A DNA stretch of 64,000 bases from Candidatus Rifleibacteriota bacterium (GTDB lineage: Bacteria; Riflebacteria; Ozemobacteria; Ozemobacterales; Ozemobacteraceae), in the NCBI GenBank assembly GCA_029564115.1, contig JAKQQP010000352.1, forward strand, positions 1 through 64,000, in the 5' to 3' direction. Below, one piece after another: positions 8,458 through 16,458 of the stretch. Made by a program: the position numbers and the translations under genes. The first letter of the stretch is position 1; every line of letters begins with the position of its first letter. Under the pieces are notes generated by a model, which saw only the letters and a program-made list of their open reading frames with translations, made no database searches and was not told the origin of the DNA.

Positions 8458-10368
8458 ATGAAGTTCAACAAAATTGCTTTGGTATTGTCGTTTCTGCTTA
8501 TCGCAGTCGGAGGCTACGCCCTTGACCTGAAACCCCTGAAGGGTATCTCGATTTTGCTTGATCCAGGGCATGGTGGAGCTGATCCGGGTGCTGTGGGGCC
8601 TACCGGTCTCAAGGAATCCGAAGTGAATCTTCGGGTCGCGCGTTATCTGCGTGATCTGCTGCGTGCCGATGGCGCTGAAGTCAGAATGACGCGAGAACGC
8701 AACACCGGCCTCAGTCTCGGCGAAAGAGTCGCCATGGCCGAAAAGCTCAAACCAGATCTTTTTGTGTCGATTCATCACAATGCATCGTTGAAACCACGAA
8801 AAGCCAACCGCAGCGAAATTTATTACAACGCCATCGATCACGGTATTTCGCAAGTTGTTGGGCGAAGCATGACTGACGAACTCGCAGGTTTTGGCTTTGG
8901 CGAAGAAACAATTATAGTTCCCGCCGGTTTTTTCGTGTTGCGCAATAACCCGTCACCGGCGGTTCTCACTGAAGGCAGTTATATTTCCATACCACATGTC
9001 GAAAAAGAGCTGAAAACGGGCAAAGCCCTGACCAACCAGGCCGAGGCTCTGCGTCGCGCCATCAAAGAATCATTCAAAGGCGGACTGCTTAAAGTTAAAC
9101 TTCTTGTGGCAGAAGAACCAGTAAAAATCGATACCCCCTACTTCAACATGATTTTTACCGCAACCAAAGAAATACAGAAAGTGCATGCCAGAATGGCTCC
9201 TGATAACGCCTCGGGCTTTGGCTTCGACAAGCTGCCTGCCTTCGGCTACGCTTACAGGCTTTACAATAACAGACCTCTGGCAAGTGGTGAATACGAACTT
9301 CAGCTCACATTCACCGCAACCGATGGTTCTTACTCAGCCAGAACCAGAATAAAACTTCAAGTCAGCCTGCCGTTCGCCAACAGTTCGGTCGAGCCGGTCG
9401 CCCCCTTCATAGCAGAAGGCTTCAAGGGCCGCTTTCCGTTGAAGGTAACTCTCAGAGACGACCAGGGAAGACTCAACGCCAGAGTCGCCGACATAGCGCT
9501 GCATTACGCCAATGGTCGGGTCATTCAGGCAAAAACTTCTGAAAAAGGTGAAAGCAACCTGTTCATCGAGCTCGACGGCAACGAAAAAGATTATGTTCCC
9601 GTGGGCCTGGTCGTTGATGACGAAGTTGTCGCCCGCTACGACATACCTGTTCGCACTCCATCGAGAAGATATGTGCTTGGTCGCCTGCTGACCAGTGACG
9701 GCAAAGGCATTCATAACGCCAGAATCGGGTTTGGTTACAAAAGTCAGACTATGAGCGGGCCAGATGGGTATTTTTATTGCGATTACCCCGTGAACCTCGG
9801 AAACATCGCGCTCGACATTCAGCCTCCTCTTGGCTATGCCAAAACCAGACACTGGGTTAAAACCGCTGGTGAGCCTGTTGTATTACCAGAAATAAGACTT
9901 CAGCCCGTTGCTGCTGGCCTTCTAGGGCAACGTATCGCCATCATGGCTCCACTCAGCTTCGACAATCTTGTTCGCAAGCTCGTAAAACCACTTATGACCT
10001 CTGGAGCTGAAGTAATTCGCCTCAATCTGCCGGAAAACATTCAGAACCCTGAATATCAAGCTGTATTAGAAGCCAATATGCAGCAAAAGCTTGATATACT
10101 TTTGTCATTCAAACGTGAAATCGCCGGCTCCATGAGCATAAGGCATTATCACCGCGGCGGGCGCGGCAAAAGAATTGCTGACGCAGTCAGTCTTGGTCTG
10201 GCCTCATCAAAACCAGCCATGAAAGTCAACGTTGCGGCCGGCAGCGACTACGAAATTGGCCATACAGGCGCAACCACGCTGGTATTCTCATTCCCCGAAC
10301 ACCTCCCGCCAGATTACCCTGAAAAGCTGACAGCTCAGCTGATTCAGGTTTTGAAATCAGGATTCTAA
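8458..10368 (+). CDS. Secreted N-acetylmuramoyl-L-alanine amidase with degenerate second amidase-like module
   Basis: A signal peptide (1-22) precedes an Amidase_3 domain (about 28-220) that hydrolyses the bond between muramic acid and L-alanine in peptidoglycan. Zinc ligands are visible: His38 (DPGHGG), Glu53 (LKESEVN) and His106 (SIHHNA); Glu172 (VLTEGSY) is the catalytic glutamate. Beta-rich Ig-like and carboxypeptidase-regulatory-like segments fill about 225-495. The last ~135 residues again resemble an Amidase_3 fold (ILLSFKRE in place of FVSIHHNA, LVFSFPEH in place of VLTEGSYI), but without the catalytic residues. At 636 residues it is much longer than a simple AmiC-type enzyme. It leads a tight gene run to 14409. 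Confidence 0.85.
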   Translation: MKFNKIALVLSFLLIAVGGYALDLKPLKGISILLDPGHGGADPGAVGPTGLKESEVNLRVARYLRDLLRADGAEVRMTRERNTGLSLGERVAMAEKLKPDLFVSIHHNASLKPRKANRSEIYYNAIDHGISQVVGRSMTDELAGFGFGEETIIVPAGFFVLRNNPSPAVLTEGSYISIPHVEKELKTGKALTNQAEALRRAIKESFKGGLLKVKLLVAEEPVKIDTPYFNMIFTATKEIQKVHARMAPDNASGFGFDKLPAFGYAYRLYNNRPLASGEYELQLTFTATDGSYSARTRIKLQVSLPFANSSVEPVAPFIAEGFKGRFPLKVTLRDDQGRLNARVADIALHYANGRVIQAKTSEKGESNLFIELDGNEKDYVPVGLVVDDEVVARYDIPVRTPSRRYVLGRLLTSDGKGIHNARIGFGYKSQTMSGPDGYFYCDYPVNLGNIALDIQPPLGYAKTRHWVKTAGEPVVLPEIRLQPVAAGLLGQRIAIMAPLSFDNLVRKLVKPLMTSGAEVIRLNLPENIQNPEYQAVLEANMQQKLDILLSFKREIAGSMSIRHYHRGGRGKRIADAVSLGLASSKPAMKVNVAAGSDYEIGHTGATTLVFSFPEHLPPDYPEKLTAQLIQVLKSGF

Positions 10369-10387
10369 ACATTAAAACCGAGGAATT

Positions 10388-11386
10388 ATGGAACAGGAAA
10401 AAGTAAAAAACCAGACCCCGGAAGAACGCTACCATCAGGAAACCCACTGCCAGAGCTGCGGACGCTTTGTGGGAATCTATACCCGCTGCCCTTACTGCCA
10501 GGCTTTAACGCAGAAACGCCTGTCGATAAGAGCGTTCAAGGTCATAGCTGTTTTGACTTCCACAGTCGGCCTTATTATGCTGCTTTTCTTCGCCAGACAC
10601 GTTAAAACCCCGGAAGTTAAAATTGCCGATCTTGGCCCATTGAGCAATTTCGCTCACGTTCGAATTCAGGGCGAAGTAACTCAAAGCTACGGTGTTCACC
10701 CGAAGTGGGGTTCGCTCGGCTTCGTCATGACTCAGGGAGACGCAGAAAACCCTCAGACAATAAGGGTGTCTGCATATTCGAAAGTCGCCAAAGAAATCGA
10801 AGCAAAAAATCTTATCCCAGGCAAGGGTGACATCATCTCGGTCGAAGGCCAGGTAAGATTCCAGAAAGATACGGCAAGCCTGCTGGTCAACGCTCACGAG
10901 CACATAGCTTTCATTAAAAGAGCTGCAGTCGCAGCCCCCGAAGCAGTCAAAAACGTTGAACCAGACAAAATAGACGACAGCCTGATTGGCCGGTTTGTAA
11001 ACATCACGGGCAGCGTCCTGAGCACTAAAAAATTCCCCACTGGTCTGATAGTCAATCTCGACGATGGCAAATCAGGCTTTCCGGTCTGGGTTCCGGTCAA
11101 CAGCCTTGAAAACGACGAACCACTTCACCCCGGTGACCTGGTTGAAGCCAATGGCAAAGTCGAAACTTTCAAAGGCAAGCTCGAAGTGAAAGTTCTCAAA
11201 AAAGGCGCTTTCAAAGTATTGTCAAAAGTCAGCAGCGCTACGGCTGGCAATGATGAAGCCGCCACAGACGATGAAGATGAAAGTGAAGAAGAAGCCAGCG
11301 ATGCAACTACCCCGACATCTGTTGATGAAGGTGGCGATACCGCAGATAAATCGCCTGCAACAGACGACAGCGCAGGGGGTGAATAA
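10388..11386 (+). CDS. Zinc-ribbon, membrane-anchored OB-fold protein
   Basis: The protein has 332 residues. A zinc ribbon (HCQSCGRF ... RCPYCQ) lies at residues 18-40, one transmembrane helix (VIAVLTSTVGLIMLLFF) at about 51-69, and two OB-fold-like segments after it. The first covers HVRIQGEVTQSYG to VEGQVRF, the second FVNITGSVLS to VEANGKVETF. The tail (about 290-332) is strongly acidic and Ser/Thr-rich. OB-folds of this tRNA_anti-like type often bind nucleic acid, but membrane-anchored versions also occur with no known ligand, so no function is assigned. It follows the amidase by 19 bases and abuts the TctA-like gene by two bases. Confidence 0.6.
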   Translation: MEQEKVKNQTPEERYHQETHCQSCGRFVGIYTRCPYCQALTQKRLSIRAFKVIAVLTSTVGLIMLLFFARHVKTPEVKIADLGPLSNFAHVRIQGEVTQSYGVHPKWGSLGFVMTQGDAENPQTIRVSAYSKVAKEIEAKNLIPGKGDIISVEGQVRFQKDTASLLVNAHEHIAFIKRAAVAAPEAVKNVEPDKIDDSLIGRFVNITGSVLSTKKFPTGLIVNLDDGKSGFPVWVPVNSLENDEPLHPGDLVEANGKVETFKGKLEVKVLKKGAFKVLSKVSSATAGNDEAATDDEDESEEEASDATTPTSVDEGGDTADKSPATDDSAGGE

Positions 11387-11388
11387 AA

Positions 11389-12735
11389 ATGGCGTTTCTT
11401 GAGCATCTGCTGCACCCGCAGTATCTCGATCTGTTCTACTTCAGCGCTCTGGGAGTTCTATTTTCCTGCCTGATTTCATTTTTGCCGGCGCTGCATATCT
11501 ACAATGTCATCGGTATCTTTCTGCTGGTAATTCTCAAATTCGAAGCCACCATGGCGCCGATGCAGCTGATATCGCTGTGCATCGGCATGATCGTCGGCTA
11601 TTCGATACTGAACACGGTACCGGCAACCTACTTCGGCCCTGGCGATGAAAGCCTTTCTTACTACATTCTGCCCAGCGCCGACTGGCTTGCCAAGGGCCGC
11701 GGTTACGAATCGATAATTCTTACCGGCGTCGGGGCACTGGGCGGCATTATCATGCTGGCAATCATGGCCCCGCTTTTTCTGCTTTTTCTTCCCGGCCTGA
11801 AAACAATCACCAGTCCGCACATGTTCTGGATCATCGGCGCAGTTATTTCTTACATGGTTCTGTCAGAATGGCCCAAGGGAATCAGTCAGTCAGACAGCTG
11901 CTGGGCGAACTTTTTTGAAGGCTGGAAATTTCTGGGAGTAGGCCTGATAACCTTTTTCCTTTCGGGTTTGCTTGGCTTTATCGTCATGGCCAAAACAATG
12001 GTGCCGGTCGATTTTGCCTTTCAGAGCATCACTCCGGTTTTTGTGGGTCTTTTTGCTATTCCATGGCTGATAACAAACATCATCAACATTGGCAGCATAC
12101 CCAAACAACATGAATCACCATCGATGGAACTCGACTGGGAACTGGTCGTGCGCGGCACATTCGGCGGCTTTCTCGGGGGCTTCTTCGCCGCTTACGTTCC
12201 GATAGTAACTGCCGGTGTCGGCGGCCTGATGGCCGGTCATGCCACCGCGCAGCGCGACGGCAGGCTGTTTGTAATGTCATACGGCACCTGCAAAACCGTG
12301 TATTACGTCGGGTCGTTTCTGCTGTTCTTTATTCCGGGTCTGAGCCTGACGCGCGGTGGCCTCGCTTGGATAGTAACGCCTGTAGTAACAGTACTGACCA
12401 TGAAGGAATATGTTCTTTTTGTTGGTCTGATGCTTTTTTCGGCCGGTCTGGCATTTTTGATGCTCATGCCCTTCACCCGTCTCTGTATCAGAATGGTTGA
12501 AAAGTTCCCCTATCACTGGGTGTCGGTCATTGCTCTGATTCTGGTAGTGCCAGGCGTGTACAGTTTTACCGGCTGGGGCGGCATGGCCATTATGACCGTT
12601 GCAACCGGCATCGGTCTGCTCCCGGTAATGTTTCAGGCGCGCAGAATGAACCTTATGGGTGTTCTGCTGCTTCCGGTCTGCCTCAATATGGCGGGTTACG
12701 GAAACGACGTATTAAGATTTCTGGGGTTGATCTAA
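11389..12735 (+). CDS. TctA-family (COG1784-like) multi-pass permease
   Basis: A 448-residue polytopic membrane protein with about ten hydrophobic segments. The N-terminal third contains GMIVGYSILNTVPATYFG followed by SYYILPSADWLAKGRGYESI. This pattern is typical of the shorter TctA/DUF112 permeases, found often in archaea, rather than of the ~500-residue tripartite tricarboxylate permeases. No TctB or TctC (periplasmic binding protein) gene is next to it, so citrate transport should not be assumed. It lies between the OB-fold protein (two bases upstream) and the YdjM-like gene (one base downstream), a clear operon arrangement. Confidence 0.7.
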   Translation: MAFLEHLLHPQYLDLFYFSALGVLFSCLISFLPALHIYNVIGIFLLVILKFEATMAPMQLISLCIGMIVGYSILNTVPATYFGPGDESLSYYILPSADWLAKGRGYESIILTGVGALGGIIMLAIMAPLFLLFLPGLKTITSPHMFWIIGAVISYMVLSEWPKGISQSDSCWANFFEGWKFLGVGLITFFLSGLLGFIVMAKTMVPVDFAFQSITPVFVGLFAIPWLITNIINIGSIPKQHESPSMELDWELVVRGTFGGFLGGFFAAYVPIVTAGVGGLMAGHATAQRDGRLFVMSYGTCKTVYYVGSFLLFFIPGLSLTRGGLAWIVTPVVTVLTMKEYVLFVGLMLFSAGLAFLMLMPFTRLCIRMVEKFPYHWVSVIALILVVPGVYSFTGWGGMAIMTVATGIGLLPVMFQARRMNLMGVLLLPVCLNMAGYGNDVLRFLGLI

Positions 12736-12736
12736 T

Positions 12737-13828
12737 ATGAAGGGATTCACTCATTTCATTTCCGGCATAGCCGTTGCGAGTTTCTTTCCCCAGGCTGTTC
12801 ACATGGCCTCACAAGAACAGTCTTTCATTCTTTGTCTGGGCGGTATTTTCGGCATCATGCCCGATACCCTCGACTTCAAATTTGCACGTTATTTTCACAA
12901 ATCAGATTTCGAAATCAGACCAGACCCTGCCAATCTCGATGCGCGGGTGATTGCCGAAGGCGTTGCTCAAGCAATCAACAAAGCCATCAAAGAAGGCCGC
13001 GGAACCGTACAACTGCACACCATGCAACTCGCTTCCAACAGGTGGCGAAGTTATACCCTCGGTTTTGATTCGGCCAGCAGCGAAGTCGTCGTCGAAATCG
13101 GGCCCGAAGTCGACACCGGGCAGATTCCGTTTGAAGGCACCGAGCTTAAAGACCCGGCACGTGCCAGCGCCAGAGTTAAAGTAGACTGCGAATTCTTTCA
13201 GCAGTTCGATAAAAAATCGCAGATTGCGATCATGACCGGCCCCTGTTTTGAATTTGTCAAAAGAGAGACTGGCAAAGTCGAAATCGTCTTTCTTCCGTGG
13301 CACAGAACCTGGTCACACAGTTTCACCCTTGGGCTTCTCATCGCTCTTATCGTTGGGTTGTTCACCTGGTTTATGGTTCCGGAGGGGCCAAACCCCGAAC
13401 TGTATTCTATCCCACGCTGGCTGCTCTACCCTCTGATAATATTGTTTGGTTCAATGGTTCACATCATTGAAGATTCTACAGGTTTCATGGGCAACAATCT
13501 TTTTTACCCCTTCACCAAAGACCGCACCAATGGTCTGGGGCTGATGAGCGCCGCCGAAGCGATTCCCAATTTTCTCTTCGTCTGGACCTCGATTATCGCG
13601 ATCATGTACAACCTCGACCGTTTCCGCTGGGCACCAGAAGCAACGCCGCCCGGCATAGAAAACCCTGTGACTTTCTTTGCCTGGTTCTACCTGCTGCCGC
13701 TGGCTGTCATGGCTTATTTCTTCTTTAAAGGCAAAAAAGAGAAAGCCGCCAAAAAAGAAGCCCCCGGCAAAGTTGACTTCGATGCCCAGACTTCAGTAGA
13801 ACGGGAAACGGATGCCTCAGTGATATGA
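12737..13828 (+). CDS. YdjM/LexA-binding-type membrane metal-dependent hydrolase
   Basis: The opening MKGFTHFISGIAVAS, the early acidic PDTLD motif after a transmembrane helix, the HRTWSHS motif near residue 190 and HIIEDS near residue 247 match the membrane-bound metal-dependent hydrolase family of E. coli YdjM. His and Asp residues at the membrane face are thought to bind metal. An unusual feature is a soluble insert of roughly 130 residues (about 50-185) between the first membrane segment and the HRTWSHS motif. The C-terminus is Lys-rich and cytosolic. The stop overlaps the start of the Cas6e-like gene by four bases (ATGA), suggesting coupled translation. Confidence 0.75.
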   Translation: MKGFTHFISGIAVASFFPQAVHMASQEQSFILCLGGIFGIMPDTLDFKFARYFHKSDFEIRPDPANLDARVIAEGVAQAINKAIKEGRGTVQLHTMQLASNRWRSYTLGFDSASSEVVVEIGPEVDTGQIPFEGTELKDPARASARVKVDCEFFQQFDKKSQIAIMTGPCFEFVKRETGKVEIVFLPWHRTWSHSFTLGLLIALIVGLFTWFMVPEGPNPELYSIPRWLLYPLIILFGSMVHIIEDSTGFMGNNLFYPFTKDRTNGLGLMSAAEAIPNFLFVWTSIIAIMYNLDRFRWAPEATPPGIENPVTFFAWFYLLPLAVMAYFFFKGKKEKAAKKEAPGKVDFDAQTSVERETDASVI

Positions 13829-14409
13829 AAATCAGCGCCAGGTTTCAAAGCAAATTTCTGCTGAACCGGCAGAAAATATTCAATCCCCTCGAAATTCACA
13901 GTGCCGTTGCCAGCTACTTCACCCACCTGCCGACAGCAGACCGTCAGAAGTTCTTTTATCGCCTCGAGTGGTACAAAATCGGCATTTCTGTGCCCATGCT
14001 GGTCTATTCTGAATTCAAGCCTCAGATGCAGCTCATGCCAGAGTGCCAACTGCTCGAAACTTCAGAACTCGTAGCATTGCCCGTCTCGGCAAAAGAATAC
14101 GATTTTTCGATTTTTGCCGTTCCGGGCAAAGATGCTAACCTGGAAAATGAAATAAACGAGCCTGAAGTCATCAACTGGCTGCAGAATTATCTCGGCGGGG
14201 CGGCGACAGTGACAGAAGCCGGCCTGGGCCCCAACAACTGCCTGTATTACCAGAAAAAAGACAGGGAACACCACCAGCAGACAGTGACCATTAAGGGCAG
14301 TCTGCGGGCAAACGATGCGATCAGACTTGACTTACTGCGACGACAGCCGGCAGGAAACTGCAGCGAGCTTGGCTGTGGTCTGCTTCTGCTCACCGAAAAC
14401 TCTGCCTGA
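13825..14409 (+). CDS. Orphan Cas6e (Cse3/CasE)-like RNA endonuclease homologue
   Basis: At 194 residues it has the length of Cas6e, the type I-E CRISPR pre-crRNA nuclease. Matching landmarks run in order. An N-terminal strand is followed by FNPLEIH (His25 aligns with catalytic His26 of Thermus Cse3, where the motif is NPYEMH), then FFYRLEW, then a YDFSIFAVPGKD strand (family: RFRLRANPAKR). Next come EVINWLQNYL, QTVTIKGSLRANDA and the terminal Gly-rich loop ELGCGLLLL. The family's tyrosine three residues before the histidine is Leu here. No CRISPR repeats or other cas genes occur in the window. It is the last gene of a tight operon with membrane proteins and is followed by a terminator. Confidence 0.75.
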   Translation: MKISARFQSKFLLNRQKIFNPLEIHSAVASYFTHLPTADRQKFFYRLEWYKIGISVPMLVYSEFKPQMQLMPECQLLETSELVALPVSAKEYDFSIFAVPGKDANLENEINEPEVINWLQNYLGGAATVTEAGLGPNNCLYYQKKDREHHQQTVTIKGSLRANDAIRLDLLRRQPAGNCSELGCGLLLLTENSA

Positions 14410-14434
14410 CGCACAACTGCCGCCCCAAAAAAAT

Positions 14435-14467
14435 GAGCCGCTCGTCTTCGATGCGGCTCGTTTTTTT
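14435..14467. terminator. Bidirectional rho-independent terminator
   Basis: GAGCCGC at 14435-14441 pairs with GCGGCTC at 14453-14459, followed by seven T on the plus strand and preceded by an A-run (14427-14433) that serves the minus strand. It separates the convergent cas6e-like and TPR genes. Confidence 0.85.
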
Positions 14468-15423
14468 CATTTAACTCCGGGAGGCGGTGGCGATGCGGTG
14501 GTTGTGGCAACCGGTGCCGCAGCCCCCGGTGGAGCTTCTTCAAAAGCGGCAACTGCCGTCTTTTCTGCTGGCAGTGCAACTTTCTCGGCGATTACTTTTC
14601 TTTCAGGCAACGGCTTCTTCTCAGCTCTATTTTCTGATGAAGAGGCTTCAGACTTCCCTTTCAGCGTGTCATCAAGTTTTGTCGGTTTCTCGACATCTAT
14701 CTGTTCGTCGTAGAAATTAACAAAAGATTCTAAATTATATCTTTTACCTTCGACTACCAGTATGCCATCGCCAGTCTCCGGGGCTGCTGTTTTTTTGCCC
14801 GAAGACTCGCCAACTCTGGCAGACTGCTGTTGAAACCCCTGGCTCAGGTCATTTCCTGAAAACCGCCCGGCAAGAAACTCACGTGCCATACGGCCCCAGG
14901 CACTATTCGGGTCAACCTTGGCGTATTCCTGCAGATATTTCTGGGTCTGACGGCTCTCACCAAGGCTGTAAGAGAGCGCCGCCATATTCCAGAGCGACTG
15001 AAAATCAGAGCGGTCGCGCTGGTAAGTTTGAGTATACCAGTATAACGCCTCTCTGTGCTGACCGTTCTTCAGACAGGTCACCGCGAGCTTTCTGGTGATT
15101 CTGTCAGATGTCGGGTTAGCCCGGTGATAACGCATCAAAACCGGTATCATTCCAGGCGATTCGCCTTTCTGATAAACCCTTGGCTGAAGCAGGTCGTCTG
15201 GGGAAAGGGCCTCCCTCTGCGGGGTGATGTGCGATGGTTTAGACGCCTTCGCCGCCTTACCGGCAGAGTCCTGCTTCTTTTTCGATTTGGCCTCAGGAAG
15301 GTTGCTGGTAATGAATTCATCGGCGTAGCCGAGGTCTCTGACCAGTTCATGCAACGGCGGCTCAGCCGCGCAAAGCGGGGAGCACAGCAACCCCAGCATG
15401 ACGGGTAACAGTATTTTTTTCAT
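14467..15423 (-). CDS. Secreted TPR-repeat protein
   Basis: A 318-residue protein with a signal peptide (MKKILLPVMLGLLCSPLCA). Between about residues 95 and 175 it has two to three tetratricopeptide-like helices (ITRKLAVTCLKNGQHREALYW and SLWNMAALSYSLGESRQTQKY). The second half is low complexity, rich in Lys/Glu and then Pro/Ala, ending PPPPGVK before TGA. TPR units usually mediate protein contacts, so a periplasmic scaffold role is possible. No specific family recognised. The 288-base region upstream (15424-15711) separates it from a divergent TPR gene and holds no recognisable gene. Confidence 0.6.
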   Translation of the reverse strand: MKKILLPVMLGLLCSPLCAAEPPLHELVRDLGYADEFITSNLPEAKSKKKQDSAGKAAKASKPSHITPQREALSPDDLLQPRVYQKGESPGMIPVLMRYHRANPTSDRITRKLAVTCLKNGQHREALYWYTQTYQRDRSDFQSLWNMAALSYSLGESRQTQKYLQEYAKVDPNSAWGRMAREFLAGRFSGNDLSQGFQQQSARVGESSGKKTAAPETGDGILVVEGKRYNLESFVNFYDEQIDVEKPTKLDDTLKGKSEASSSENRAEKKPLPERKVIAEKVALPAEKTAVAAFEEAPPGAAAPVATTTASPPPPGVK

Positions 15424-15711
15424 AGGGTTTCCTGGAAATAATTTAAAGCTGTACCAGCTTCAGATACTTTTTCGGCACAAATCGCCAAATTTTCAGCTAT
15501 TTTTTTTCGTAATTCGAAATTTATCACACCCACTGCCAACTTCGCCACTGGAACAATTTTTGCTGCATCAATGCTCCTGCATAAACAAAACTGAACCGAT
15601 TCACCAGCCCGATCCAGCGATCTGGTTGCCTTAAAAAGAATTTCGCTTTCATTTGTTGTGATCTATTAAGATTGCTATTAAGTATCGATCGAAGCCAGGA
15701 GGGCCAGACTG

Positions 15712-16437
15712 ATGAAGTTTTTTTCTGTTGCAGCAGCACTGATCTTTTCGCTGTTTTTATCTTCAGCTGTAGTTGGGGCACAGATTTACCCGGGGCATGG
15801 CGGTAATTCAAGTTACCCAACCCACCCTGGTAACGGCGGAACAACTCCTGTCTACCCTGGAACTCCGACTTACCCGACTCCTCCGACGCCACCGACCACG
15901 CAACCGGAAACAGGCGAGCCGGGCTCGATCAGTGCCTATACACTTTACTGTTACGGTCACGCCAGATATGCGGCCGGCAACTTCAACAGCGCAGTAATCT
16001 ACTTCAATGAGCTGCTCAAACGCTGGCCAAACTCGCAGTATGCTGACGATGCATCCTTCTGGCAGGCCCAGATCCGCTGGGAACAAAAGAACCATCTTGA
16101 AGCCATCAGACTGTTCAGCCTTTTTTTGCATTCCTGGCCGCATTCAGAGCATACCGCCATGGCTCTGTTCGGTCTTGGTCAGGCAGAAAAAGACTATGGC
16201 CGCATCAACTTCGCCAACCGTCAGCATCTTTTCAATGCCGTCAGTCATTTTACGAGCTACCAGCAGCGTTTTCCCCATGACCGGAATGCAGCTGAAGCTC
16301 TCTTTCAGGCCGGCGAATGTTATGAAATTTCAGGTGACTATGGCAGCGCAAAAAGTTATTATAGCAGGGTAACGGATTTATACCCGTACTCTGCTGCTGC
16401 AATGAAAGCACGCGAAAAGCTCAGTGGCAGATACTGA
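15712..16437 (+). CDS. Secreted TPR protein with Gly/Pro-rich N-terminus (YbgF/BamD-like repeats)
   Basis: A signal peptide (1-24) is followed by a Gly/Pro/Thr-rich linker (about 25-70) with repeated YPG and PTP motifs. Three TPR-type repeats of the YbgF/BamD kind then cover residues 80-238 (for example YAAGNFNSAVIYFNELLKRW and ALFQAGECYEISGDYGSAKSY). A strong AGGAGG precedes the ATG. Periplasmic or outer-membrane scaffolding is the likely general role. The M16 peptidase gene begins 21 bases after its stop, so the two could be co-transcribed. Confidence 0.65.
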   Translation: MKFFSVAAALIFSLFLSSAVVGAQIYPGHGGNSSYPTHPGNGGTTPVYPGTPTYPTPPTPPTTQPETGEPGSISAYTLYCYGHARYAAGNFNSAVIYFNELLKRWPNSQYADDASFWQAQIRWEQKNHLEAIRLFSLFLHSWPHSEHTAMALFGLGQAEKDYGRINFANRQHLFNAVSHFTSYQQRFPHDRNAAEALFQAGECYEISGDYGSAKSYYSRVTDLYPYSAAAMKAREKLSGRY

Positions 16438-16458
16438 TAGTCAAAACAGGAGCAACAG

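Noticed and set aside
11389..12735. Complete tripartite tricarboxylate transporter
   Set aside because: Only a TctA-like permease is present; no TctB- or TctC-like gene is adjacent, so citrate uptake was not claimed.
13825..14470. CRISPR array next to the Cas6e-like gene
   Set aside because: No regularly spaced direct repeats were seen around the gene or elsewhere in the window; the hairpin at 14435-14459 is a terminator.
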